11,460 bases of DNA from a bacterium (GCA_024278645.1 JAJRST010000040.1:1-11460), one strand, 5' to 3'; numbered from the stretch's first letter, positions 1-6,889 are shown. Translations and numbers: made by a program. Notes: a model not told the origin generated them from the letters alone.

Positions 1-134
1 CAAAAAACCACCGGGAGCGTCATGAATGACACAAATTTGAAAAACGCACAATTCGCGACATGAGCGAAATAGCAAAAGTTTTAGATTTTTCAATTTTCAA
101 CTTTGGTCAATTTGGGTCACAAGGCAACTTTTAC

Positions 135-140
135 AAAGGA
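135..140 (+). promoter_or_regulatory. Shine-Dalgarno site of the ferredoxin-like gene
   Basis: AAAGGA lies six bases upstream of the ATG at 147 and supports that start. The 146 bases before the gene are AT-rich, especially 76-130. I could not find a convincing -35/-10 pair there, although this is where the promoter of the first operon would be expected. Confidence 0.6.
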
Positions 141-146
141 CGATAG

Positions 147-968
147 ATGAAGAAACCAGGAACCTCGATATTGCAAATTATTATCTACGATGACGCTGCA
201 AGCCGCTCATGGCCGGATGCGCTGCGATTTGATGTTTGTAAAGCTCTTCTTGACAGGGGCTATGGGGTGACCTGCACATGCGAACTTGCCCCCCCGGACA
301 ACGATCCCCGGCTGATCCTGGGATTGTTTCATAACAGCAATTTGCCGTCCCAAGGCGCCGCGGCAGGGCGGGCATCGATTTTTAAAGATGTCAGCAACTT
401 TGATGCGCAAGGAATTGTGCAACTGGTCGAGCAGGTTGCGGAGCGCGTGCACGGGACGCCGACGGCGAGCGAGCGCACATCCTGGTTTCCGGTGATCGAT
501 TATGATCGCTGCACCCATTGCATGGACTGCCTGAGTTTTTGTTTGTTCGGCGTCTATGCCATATCGTCCAAAAAGGAAATCGCAGTTCGCCACCCGGAAA
601 AGTGCAAACCGGACTGTCCGGCCTGTTCCAGGGTGTGTCCCGAAGCGGCGATCATTTTCCCGAAATACAGTGCGGCGCCGATTAATGGCGCCGAGGTTGA
701 CGGCGTCGCCCCTGAAAAAATCAAGGTGGATGTTTCCGCTCTCCTGGGAGGCGACCTGTACCGGGCGTTGCGTGATCGCAGCCAAAGGGTCGGCTCGCGT
801 TTTTCCGGGGACCGGGATGAACAACTCGCCCATAAGGAACGCCAACGCTATCTGAGTCAGCTCAAGGATCAACTGGATATTCCGGATCATGTGTTGGACG
901 CATTACCGCCAAAGGGTCGAAGCGGGAAAAAACCACAGAACAGCAACGAATCTAAAACAGAACGGTAA
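147..968 (+). CDS. Two-cluster 4Fe-4S ferredoxin-like protein
   Basis: 273 residues, ATG start with a good ribosome site. Residues 122-132 hold a Cys-x2-Cys-x2-Cys-x3-Cys motif (C122, C125, C128, C132) and residues 153-164 hold Cys-x3-Cys-x2-Cys-x3-Cys-Pro (C153, C157, C160, C164). Eight cysteines are therefore placed to bind two [4Fe-4S] clusters, and the role is very likely electron transfer. The last cysteine of the first motif is followed by Leu instead of the usual Pro. The first 110 residues form a domain I do not recognise; it has a strand-like start (ILQIIIYDD) and three more cysteines (31, 43, 45). The C-terminal 80 residues are charged and look disordered. There is no signal peptide or membrane segment, so the protein should be cytoplasmic. 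The stop is five bases from the radical SAM start, which suggests it supplies electrons to that enzyme. Cluster binding is well supported; the partner is inferred. Confidence 0.85.
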   Translation: MKKPGTSILQIIIYDDAASRSWPDALRFDVCKALLDRGYGVTCTCELAPPDNDPRLILGLFHNSNLPSQGAAAGRASIFKDVSNFDAQGIVQLVEQVAERVHGTPTASERTSWFPVIDYDRCTHCMDCLSFCLFGVYAISSKKEIAVRHPEKCKPDCPACSRVCPEAAIIFPKYSAAPINGAEVDGVAPEKIKVDVSALLGGDLYRALRDRSQRVGSRFSGDRDEQLAHKERQRYLSQLKDQLDIPDHVLDALPPKGRSGKKPQNSNESKTER

Positions 969-973
969 ACGAT

Positions 974-2167
974 ATGATGTTTCAGTTCAGCAAGCGCCTG
1001 CTTACCCAGGTCGATAAACGCCAGCTTTGGAAAATGGCCTATATTTTCGGATGGAAAGGAACACAAGCGATATGGCAGTTTAAACGCCGTTTGAAAAAAG
1101 GCGTCTATTTCCCGCCGTTTCTTCATATTTCAATCACGAATAGCTGCAACCTTCATTGCCAGGGTTGCTGGGTCGATGTGGCCGGTCCCACGAAAAGAAT
1201 AGAGGCTGATGATTTGAATCGCATCATCAACGAGGCTAAAAAGTACGGCAACAGATTTTTCGGCATTTTGGGCGGGGAGCCGTTTATGCACCCCCGGTTG
1301 TTGCAAGTCCTTGCGCAGCATCGTGACTGCTACTTTCAGGTTTTTACAAACGGCCATTTAATTACCGATGAAATCGCCAAAGAACTGCGGCGCATCGGCA
1401 ATACCACGCCGTTGATCAGCATTGAGGGAAGTTCAAAAGTAAGCGATGAAAGACGCGGCCGCGGCAACGTGTTGGCAAAGACTTTGGAAGGATTGGACCA
1501 CTGCGTGCGTCATCGCCTGTTTACAGGCGTGGCGACAAGCGTTTGTCGCTCCAACATAGATGATCTGGTCACGGAAGCCTGGCTTGGCGAGCTTTCGGAA
1601 TATGGCGTGCATTATGTCTGGTACTATATCTATCGCCCCATCGGCCCGAAACCTTCTCCCGAGTTGGCTCTTTCCCCGGAGCAAATACAAAGAGTGCGGG
1701 AGTTCATTGTCAAAGTACGAAGAAAGGCGCCCCTGCTGGTCATCGACGCCTATTGGGATGACAAGGGCCAGGCCATTTGCCCCATGGCCACCGGCATCAG
1801 TCACCATATAGGTCCCTATGGCGATATCGAGCCATGTCCGATTATCCAGTTCGCCCGTGAGAGCATTTACGATTACAAGAGTCTTTATGAGGCATTGACG
1901 CAGTCCGAGTTTATCAAGGACTTTCGTAAAACGGCCGCCAAGCACACGCGTGGCTGCATTCTACTGGAACGGCCGGATATCGTGCGCGACCTGGTGAACA
2001 AGCATGGAGCCCGGGACACCAGCGGACGTATGCGCGGGCTGCAGGAACTGGAAGCGATGCAGCCTTGTCACAGCCAGTTCCATCCCGATGCCGGCATCCC
2101 GGAGGAACAGTGGATGTACCGCATTGCAAAGAAGAACTGGTTTTTCGGATTCGGCGCCTATAATTGA
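974..2167 (+). CDS. Radical SAM enzyme with cysteine-rich, SPASM-like C-terminus
   Basis: 397 residues. The radical SAM signature Cys-x3-Cys-x2-Cys (CNLHCQGC, C58, C62, C65) binds the SAM-coordinating 4Fe-4S cluster, and GGEP at 100-103 is the usual SAM-contact motif that follows it. Further strands (YFQVFTNG 120-127, PLISIEG 146-152) fit the partial TIM barrel. The C-terminal part has cysteines at 269 (CPMATG), 288 (GDIEPCP), 328 and 365, an arrangement like a SPASM or twitch auxiliary-cluster domain but not a textbook copy. It ends in an aromatic-rich tail. There is no transmembrane segment, although the first 45 residues are basic and hydrophobic and could touch the membrane. An ATG lies at 974 and another at 977; the true one is undecided and the ribosome site is weak. 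Placed between a ferredoxin and a prenyl synthase, it probably does radical chemistry on an isoprenoid, as HpnH does with hopenes, but it lacks the HpnH-type signature I know. Substrate unknown. Confidence 0.88.
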   Translation: MMFQFSKRLLTQVDKRQLWKMAYIFGWKGTQAIWQFKRRLKKGVYFPPFLHISITNSCNLHCQGCWVDVAGPTKRIEADDLNRIINEAKKYGNRFFGILGGEPFMHPRLLQVLAQHRDCYFQVFTNGHLITDEIAKELRRIGNTTPLISIEGSSKVSDERRGRGNVLAKTLEGLDHCVRHRLFTGVATSVCRSNIDDLVTEAWLGELSEYGVHYVWYYIYRPIGPKPSPELALSPEQIQRVREFIVKVRRKAPLLVIDAYWDDKGQAICPMATGISHHIGPYGDIEPCPIIQFARESIYDYKSLYEALTQSEFIKDFRKTAAKHTRGCILLERPDIVRDLVNKHGARDTSGRMRGLQELEAMQPCHSQFHPDAGIPEEQWMYRIAKKNWFFGFGAYN

Positions 2168-2176
2168 GGACGTAAT

Positions 2177-3949
2177 ATGACAATGTTTATTGATGAAAAA
2201 ACAGCGATAAATCAAGCCGTGGAGCACCTGCTGACGCTCAATGTAAATCGGCCGAACCCTGCACCGCAAAGTCGGCTTGGGAAATCGAACATCCCGCCGT
2301 CCTATTGGGAGAGACGTCACATCAGGCGGCAGGCCGCCGCTTTTATGGAGGAGAATAAAATCGTTCCCCCGACGCCAATGGAGGAGCTAACCGCCCTTGC
2401 CGACCGCTTTACGACATGGGCGAATATTGACGCCGCCTATCGGGACTTTGCAGCCGTGTGCCTGAACAATGAGGCCTGGAAGGAAATGCTGGCGGCGATT
2501 CCTTATGAACGTCGTTTACTGCTCTTGCCGAGATGTTTGCGGATCAAGGAAAAATGCCCGGCATATTTTGACGAGTTCGGCTTGCTGTGTCAAAAGTGCG
2601 GCCTGTGTGCGATTCAGGAATTACAAGAGGAGGCGGAACGTCTCGGCTATGCCGTGCTGGTGTCGGAAGGTTCCACAATGGTCACCAATATTATTCAAAC
2701 CGGAAAAATCGAGGCCATTGTCGGCATCAGTTGCCTGAATGTGCTGGCGCGGGCGTTGCCCTATATGGAAGCCGCGGCCATTCCCGGTCTGGCCATACCA
2801 TTGCTTCGGAACGATTGCGCCGATTCGAGTTTGGATATGGAGTGGGCCTGGGAGGCCATTCATCTGACAAGCGAGGACAAAACAAGGCGTCTTGATCTGG
2901 ATAGTTTGCGCCGACAAGTTGGCGCATGGTTTACGATAGAGTCGTTAACCGCCATTCTTGGCCGGCCGCAGTCTCAAACCGAAAAGATTGCTCTTGAATG
3001 GCTTGCTCGCGACGGCAAAAGATGGAGGCCTTTTTTAGCCGTTTGCGCCTGGCAGGCGTTGCAGGACCGTCCTGTGAACGACGCGCCCGATTTGATCAAA
3101 ATAGCCGTCTCTTTGGAATGCTTTCACAAGGCGTCGCTCATACACGACGACATTGAAGACCAGGATGCAATGCGTTACGGCGAAAAATCATTGCACGAGG
3201 AATATGGCGTCGCCGTTGCGCTCAATGTGGGCGATTTTCTGCTGGGCGAAGGATACCGATTGATCGCCGAGCTGCAGGCCGACCCTGAACAGAAAAATGA
3301 AATTCTGAGGACGATCACTCTCGGTCATCGTACGCTGACGTTGGGACAGGGCGCCGAACTCTATTGGATGAGGCATCCGCGGGTATTGTCCTTGTCGCAG
3401 GTTATCGATATTTTTCGCCAAAAAACAGCGCCCGCATTTCAGGTGGCCCTGGCCGCCGGGGTCATCCATGCCGGCGCTCAGGATGACTTTGGCGACATCC
3501 TCGACTCTTACAGCAAAGCTTTGGGAATTGCGTATCAGATCAAGGACGATCTGGAAGATTTTGAAAGCAAGGCTGATGCATCGGACCTCAAAGCGATGCG
3601 GCCTTCACTGTTGTTGGCCGTCGCCTACAACATGGCGCAAGGCGAGGAGCGGGAGCTGCTGCAAACCGCCTGGCAGCGCTCCGTGCATGACAACAAAAGC
3701 ATGGCGGAAATTGAAAAAATCGTTTCCAGCCCGGACGTCAGGGAAAAAGCCCGCCAATTGTTGCAGGCCTACAAGGAAGAAGCGCTCCGCTCCATAAGCG
3801 AGCTGTCCAATGCAAACCTCAAGGGGTTGCTGCGACGCGTGGTCGGCAAAATTGTTGACGACATAAAAATAAAAGGTTGGTGCCGTGAGTTTGAGACTCG
3901 AAATGCTGCAAGTCGCCCGGTTGGCAAAGAGGCTGCTGGGCGATTCTAG
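2177..3949 (+). CDS. DUF116 domain fused to polyprenyl diphosphate synthase
   Basis: 590 residues. Residues about 105-232 match DUF116: LLLLPRCLR (114-122), then cysteines 127, 138, 141, 144, 186 and 214 in the family's pattern, probably binding metal or an Fe-S cluster. Residues about 260-565 are an all-trans prenyl diphosphate synthase. GKRWRP (280-285) is the diphosphate-binding segment, DDIED (324-328) the first Asp-rich motif, KTAP (416-419) a conserved lysine motif, and DDLED (457-461) the second Asp-rich motif. All catalytic aspartates are present. The residues four and five before the first motif are Ser and Ala, small ones that tend to permit chains longer than C15; this is a weak prediction. 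It should condense isopentenyl diphosphate onto allylic diphosphates in the cytoplasm. A TGAGGA site that includes the previous stop precedes the ATG. The last 65 bases overlap the next gene. It ends in TAG. Confidence 0.92.
   Translation: MTMFIDEKTAINQAVEHLLTLNVNRPNPAPQSRLGKSNIPPSYWERRHIRRQAAAFMEENKIVPPTPMEELTALADRFTTWANIDAAYRDFAAVCLNNEAWKEMLAAIPYERRLLLLPRCLRIKEKCPAYFDEFGLLCQKCGLCAIQELQEEAERLGYAVLVSEGSTMVTNIIQTGKIEAIVGISCLNVLARALPYMEAAAIPGLAIPLLRNDCADSSLDMEWAWEAIHLTSEDKTRRLDLDSLRRQVGAWFTIESLTAILGRPQSQTEKIALEWLARDGKRWRPFLAVCAWQALQDRPVNDAPDLIKIAVSLECFHKASLIHDDIEDQDAMRYGEKSLHEEYGVAVALNVGDFLLGEGYRLIAELQADPEQKNEILRTITLGHRTLTLGQGAELYWMRHPRVLSLSQVIDIFRQKTAPAFQVALAAGVIHAGAQDDFGDILDSYSKALGIAYQIKDDLEDFESKADASDLKAMRPSLLLAVAYNMAQGEERELLQTAWQRSVHDNKSMAEIEKIVSSPDVREKARQLLQAYKEEALRSISELSNANLKGLLRRVVGKIVDDIKIKGWCREFETRNAASRPVGKEAAGRF
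3871..3876 (+). promoter_or_regulatory. Shine-Dalgarno site that sets the GTG start at 3885
   Basis: AAAAGG sits eight bases before GTG 3885, inside the 3' end of the prenyl synthase gene. It favours the GTG over the in-frame ATG at 3903. It also implies that translation of the repeat protein is coupled to that of the synthase. Confidence 0.5.
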
Positions 3950-4769
3950 TCAACTGGTCGCCGAGTTTATTTTGAACCAACAACATGAAGATGGCGGGTT
4001 TAAGAATCGCGGCGGCGAAAGCGATTTGTATTACACGGTATTCGCCCTGGAAAGCCTTTTAGCCTTGCAAGTCGATTTTTCATTTCAACCCGCCATTGAA
4101 TACCTGGAGTCGTTCCAGGCCGGCGATGATCTTGACTTTGTCCATCTGACGTGTCTGGCCAGGGCCTGGGCCAATGTCCCACAAAAAAGTCCGCCTATGA
4201 AGAGAACACAGCGCATTTTGGAAAAAATCGAGCAATACCGCTCGGCCGATGGCGGCTATAACCTGACGCCGCGGTCGAAAAACGGCGCCTGCTACGCCTG
4301 TTTTCTGGCCTTGGGCGCCTACCAGGATTTCGAAACGCCGATGCCCGACATGAGCGCGATGCGCCATTGTCTGATCGGGCTGCAAACGGTCGACGGCGCT
4401 TTTGCCAACGAGATGAACATGAAAACCGGACTCACCGCTCCCACGGCGGCGGCGGTCCGCATTCTTGCCCGGTTGGGCATTAATCCGCAGCAAACAACGG
4501 CTCAATGGCTTTTGCAGCGGCATCATCCGCAAGGCGGCTTTTGCGCGGCGCCGCAAACGCCACTTCCGGATCTGTTGTCCACGGCGACGGCATTGCATGC
4601 GCTGGCCGCCATGGGAGCTTCCTTTTCCCACATTAAAGAAAAGTGCCTTGATTTCATTGACAGTTTATGGGTCAACAAAGGGTCGTTTTACGGCGACTGG
4701 ATGGATGACGCTCTGGACTGCGAATATACTTTTTACGGACTTTTGGCGTTAGGACATTTAAGCGTTTAA
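3885..4769 (+). CDS. Stand-alone prenyltransferase/squalene-oxidase repeat protein
   Basis: 294 residues with a GTG start. It is built of alpha/alpha-barrel repeats of the protein-prenyltransferase beta / terpene cyclase superfamily, with Gly-Gly turns at NQQHEDGGF (31-39), SADGGYNL (120-127), QTVDGAF (167-173) and HPQGGF (214-219). These are followed by PDLLSTATALHAL (228-240) and DCEYTFYGLLALG (278-290), which look like the end of a geranylgeranyltransferase beta subunit. I see neither a DxDD acid motif nor a clear Asp/Cys/His zinc triad, though D278, C279 and H291 could take part. The nearest acidic cluster is DWMDD (271-275). It is about half the length of a squalene cyclase and has no signal peptide. 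Its gene overlaps the prenyl synthase by 65 bases and is followed 17 bases later by the cyclase, so it may bind the prenyl chain, act as a partner subunit, or be a distinct small cyclase or transferase. Fold confident, function open. Confidence 0.85.
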   Translation: MSLRLEMLQVARLAKRLLGDSSQLVAEFILNQQHEDGGFKNRGGESDLYYTVFALESLLALQVDFSFQPAIEYLESFQAGDDLDFVHLTCLARAWANVPQKSPPMKRTQRILEKIEQYRSADGGYNLTPRSKNGACYACFLALGAYQDFETPMPDMSAMRHCLIGLQTVDGAFANEMNMKTGLTAPTAAAVRILARLGINPQQTTAQWLLQRHHPQGGFCAAPQTPLPDLLSTATALHALAAMGASFSHIKEKCLDFIDSLWVNKGSFYGDWMDDALDCEYTFYGLLALGHLSV

Positions 4770-4786
4770 CCATTGGAGCAACCCGA

Positions 4787-5638
4787 ATGCGCGAATCCAT
4801 GACTCTCTTACAGTTAAAAGACGATATCGAACAAACCTGTTCAAATTTGTATCAAAAACTTTTGGCGGAACGTTCTCCGGCGGGTCACTGGGAGGGGCGC
4901 CTGGCAAGCAGCGCTCTCTCCACAGCCACCGCGGTAATCGCATTGGGGCTGAGCGATCGACAACAATCTCACACTCTCATCCTCGACGGTCTCGATTGGT
5001 TGATCGCCAATCAAAACAGCGACGGCGGATGGGGAGATACAACGCTATCCGCCGGCAATATCAGCACAACGCTGCTCTGTTGGGCGGCCCTGGCGCTAAA
5101 ACCGGCGGGGGCGCCCCGGTTTGATGCCGCCATCCGGAAGGCGGAAGCATGGATAACAAACCGGATAGGCGGCACAACGCCGGAACATATTGTGCAGGCG
5201 CTTGTTTCGCGCTATGGGGAGGATCGCACCTTTCTGGTTCCCATTCTGTGTACATGCGCTATGACCGGAAGACTGGGCGGCCCGCGGGATGCCTGGCGTC
5301 ATGTCGACGGACTCCCTTTTGAGATTGCCGCGCTGCCGCATCAATTGTTCAAATGGCTCCGAATGCCGGTCGTCAGTTATGCCCTGCCGGCACTGATTGC
5401 GCTTGGCCAGGTGCGTCATTATCACTATCCCACAAAAAATCCGATTGCTTTTTTACTACGGCGCATAACCCGGCGGAAAACGCTTCAGGTTTTGCAGGAC
5501 ATCCAGCCCGACAGCGGCGGCTTTTTAGAAGCGGTTCCGCTGACCGGTTTTGTTGTCATGAGTCTCGCATTTATGAACCGGAAACAACACCCCGTGGTTC
5601 GCAAGGGCATTGCCTTTTTAAAGGAGACCGTGCGGTAG
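4787..5638 (+). CDS. N-terminal half of the squalene-hopene-cyclase-like protein
   Basis: 283 residues before the TAG. GHWEGRLASSALSTATAVIAL (residues 33-53) is the usual opening of these cyclases, where a tryptophan-rich turn precedes the first long helix. QNSDGGWGDT (76-85) is a QW-type repeat. LPFEIAALPHQLFKW (176-190) and VVSYALPALIALGQV (195-209) match the segment that packs against the membrane entrance channel. SGGFLEAVPLTGF (243-255) begins the linker to the catalytic barrel. The fragment has no DxDD motif and ends inside a conserved block, so alone it should be inactive and possibly unstable. An alternative start is the ATG at 4799, four codons later. Confidence 0.8.
   Translation: MRESMTLLQLKDDIEQTCSNLYQKLLAERSPAGHWEGRLASSALSTATAVIALGLSDRQQSHTLILDGLDWLIANQNSDGGWGDTTLSAGNISTTLLCWAALALKPAGAPRFDAAIRKAEAWITNRIGGTTPEHIVQALVSRYGEDRTFLVPILCTCAMTGRLGGPRDAWRHVDGLPFEIAALPHQLFKWLRMPVVSYALPALIALGQVRHYHYPTKNPIAFLLRRITRRKTLQVLQDIQPDSGGFLEAVPLTGFVVMSLAFMNRKQHPVVRKGIAFLKETVR
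5636..5638 (+). other. In-frame amber stop inside the cyclase frame
   Basis: TAG is codon 284 of the frame opened at 4787. It is preceded by CGG and followed by GAT GGA AGT TGG, which encodes the conserved DGSW. TAG is the terminal stop of the prenyl synthase (3947-3949), the TPR lipoprotein (9058-9060) and the LolB-like lipoprotein (9870-9872), so it functions as a stop in this genome. I see no obvious readthrough context (no CAATTA after it) and no strong stem just downstream beyond the ten-base palindrome TTGACGTCAA at 5655-5664. Confidence 0.9.
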
Positions 5639-5677
5639 GATGGAAGTTGGGCCATTGACGTCAACCTCGCCACATGG

Positions 5678-6712
5678 GTGACAACGCTTGCCATCAATGC
5701 TTCATCGCCGCATTCCGAATTTACATCGCGGCTGCCGACTGCGGAAGTACAGTCAATTTTTCAATGGCTGCTGCATCAACAGTACAAGGAGGAGCATCCC
5801 TTTACTCACGCCGAGCCGGGCGGGTGGGCGTGGACCGATCTTTCCGGCGGCGTGCCCGACGCCGACGACACAGCGGGCGCTTTGCTTGCCCTGGCAAATT
5901 TAAACGTCAAGGCTCCGCAAATCATTCAGGCTGCGGCCAAGGGAGTGCGCTGGCTGATAAATTTGCAGAACCGCGACGGCGGCATTCCCACCTTTTGCCA
6001 TGGATGGGGGCGCCTGGCGTTTGATCGCAGTTCGGCGGATATTACCGCTCATGCATTGCGGGCCTTTGCCGTATGGAAGCCCTTTTTGCCCGATACATTC
6101 GGCCCCGGGATCGAAAAGGCGATGAAACGGGCCATCCATTACCTGCTGCGGACGCAGAATTCCGATGGCTTTTGGGTCCCGCTCTGGTTTGGCAACCAAG
6201 AGGCGGATGGCGATATAAACCCGGTCTATGGTACAAGCCGGGTTTTGGCGGCGTTCACCGCTCTTTTGCCCCACTATCCCGAAATGGTTCAAAGCGCCCT
6301 CTCCAAAGCCGTTCCATGGATGCTAAAAGCCCGGAACCATGATGGCGGCTGGGGCGGCGATCAAGGCATTCCATCGTCCATTGAAGAAACGGCCCTGGCT
6401 GTCGATGCACTTGCAAGAGTCCTGCAATTGAATGATTGGTTTAAAAGCGAAGCAGAGTTGTCATTAAAAGAAAAAATCGAGTCGGCGCTTCATGCCGGCG
6501 CCTCCTGGCTTATCAGGGAAACGGAACGAGGCGCCAAAACGCCGCCCGCCCCGATCGGGTTTTACTTTGCCAGTCTGTGGTATTTTGAAAAACTATACCC
6601 GATCATTTTTTCCATATCGGCGTTGAATCAGTTGAAACTCGCGATCACTTTGTACGAGGGCGAATCGATGTATGAAGAATCATCTGTTTTCAAAACGAAC
6701 GATAAAAAATAA
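5678..6712 (+). CDS. C-terminal catalytic half of the squalene-hopene-cyclase-like protein
   Basis: 344 residues if counted from the first GTG after the TAG; homology actually begins earlier, at 5639. PDADDTAG (residues 60-67, the DADD aspartates encoded at 5858-5869) is the DxDDTA motif whose central aspartate donates the initiating proton in squalene-hopene and related class II cyclases. NRDGGIPTFCHGWG, NSDGFW and NHDGGWGGDQGIPSSIEETALA are QW-type repeats. PAPIGFYFASLWYFEKLYP near the end is the closing block typical of this branch. The GTG at 5678 has no ribosome site and cuts through the conserved NLATWVTTL segment, so independent initiation of a functional subunit is unlikely. Stop TAA. 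Confidence 0.8.
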   Translation: MTTLAINASSPHSEFTSRLPTAEVQSIFQWLLHQQYKEEHPFTHAEPGGWAWTDLSGGVPDADDTAGALLALANLNVKAPQIIQAAAKGVRWLINLQNRDGGIPTFCHGWGRLAFDRSSADITAHALRAFAVWKPFLPDTFGPGIEKAMKRAIHYLLRTQNSDGFWVPLWFGNQEADGDINPVYGTSRVLAAFTALLPHYPEMVQSALSKAVPWMLKARNHDGGWGGDQGIPSSIEETALAVDALARVLQLNDWFKSEAELSLKEKIESALHAGASWLIRETERGAKTPPAPIGFYFASLWYFEKLYPIIFSISALNQLKLAITLYEGESMYEESSVFKTNDKK

Positions 6713-6742
6713 ACGAATTGCTCCCTCTTGTTCATTTTCAAT

Positions 6743-6768
6743 CGTCGCCAAGCTCCAGCTTGGCGATG
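6743..6768. repeat. Palindrome 1 of a CAAGC/GCTTGG family
   Basis: TCGCCAAGCT (6745-6754) is followed by CC and its perfect reverse complement AGCTTGGCGA (6757-6766). Two further outer pairs (6744 with 6767, a G-T; 6743 with 6768) extend it to 12 pairs. No T-run follows, so it is not an ordinary terminator. The element looks like the small intergenic palindromes common in some environmental bacterial genomes. Confidence 0.6.
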
Positions 6769-6802
6769 CTTCACGATCTACAGGCGTCGAACGGTTCCCC
6801 GG

Positions 6803-6821
6803 CGCCATGCTCTGCTTGGCG
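6803..6821. repeat. Palindrome 2 of the CAAGC/GCTTGG family
   Basis: CGCCATGC (6803-6810), loop TCT, then GCTTGGCG (6814-6821). Eight positions pair with a single T-T mismatch. The right arm GCTTGGCG also occurs in palindrome 1 (6758-6765). Confidence 0.45.
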
Positions 6822-6874
6822 GAATTGTTTCCGGTCGCAAAAGTATAATCAATCTGCGGCGGAAAAAGGCGAGA

Positions 6875-6889
6875 CCAAGCGGAGCTTGG
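6875..6889. repeat. Palindrome 3 of the CAAGC/GCTTGG family
   Basis: CCAAGC (6875-6880), loop GGA, then GCTTGG (6884-6889): six perfect pairs. It shares the CCAAGC/GCTTGG core with palindrome 1. The palindromic GGCGCC follows at 6888-6893; the same hexamer occurs beside palindrome 2 at 6801-6806. Confidence 0.45.

Larger units (their letters stand above)
4787..6712 (+). pseudogene. Squalene-hopene-cyclase-like gene interrupted by one in-frame TAG
   Basis: One frame of 642 codons including the final TAA, broken only by TAG at codon 284. The sequence before it (SGGFLEAVPLTGF then HPVVRKGIAFLKETVR) and after it (DGSWAIDVNLATWVTTL) forms one continuous block, as expected for the middle of a squalene-hopene-cyclase-like protein of the type ending in PxPIGFYFAxLWY. 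With a residue at codon 284 the product would be 641 residues, a normal length for this family. It would be a class II cyclase, protonating an alkene and folding a polyprene at the membrane. Apart from the TAG no damage is seen: catalytic residues are intact and the frame stays open, so inactivation would have to be recent. Single changes from CAG, GAG or AAG could have produced it. I label it a pseudogene for caution; a sequencing error or suppressed stop are real alternatives. GGAG at 4775-4778 supports the ATG at 4787. Confidence 0.7.

Noticed and set aside
19..30. Small palindrome GTCAT-GA-ATGAC at the window start
   Set aside because: Five-base arms are expected by chance and no T-run or gene context supports a function.
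102..119. Near-direct repeat TTTGGTCAA / TTTGGGTCA upstream of the first gene as an operator
   Set aside because: Two short imperfect copies in AT-rich leader sequence are not enough to claim a binding site.
207..890. Long minus-strand frame opposite the ferredoxin gene
   Set aside because: The plus strand shows clear Fe-S cysteine motifs and a ribosome site; the minus frame is a shadow with no recognisable features.
4787..6712. Frameshift as the cause of the split cyclase
   Set aside because: 5678 minus 4787 is a multiple of three and the homology across the TAG stays in one frame, so the break is a stop codon and not an indel.
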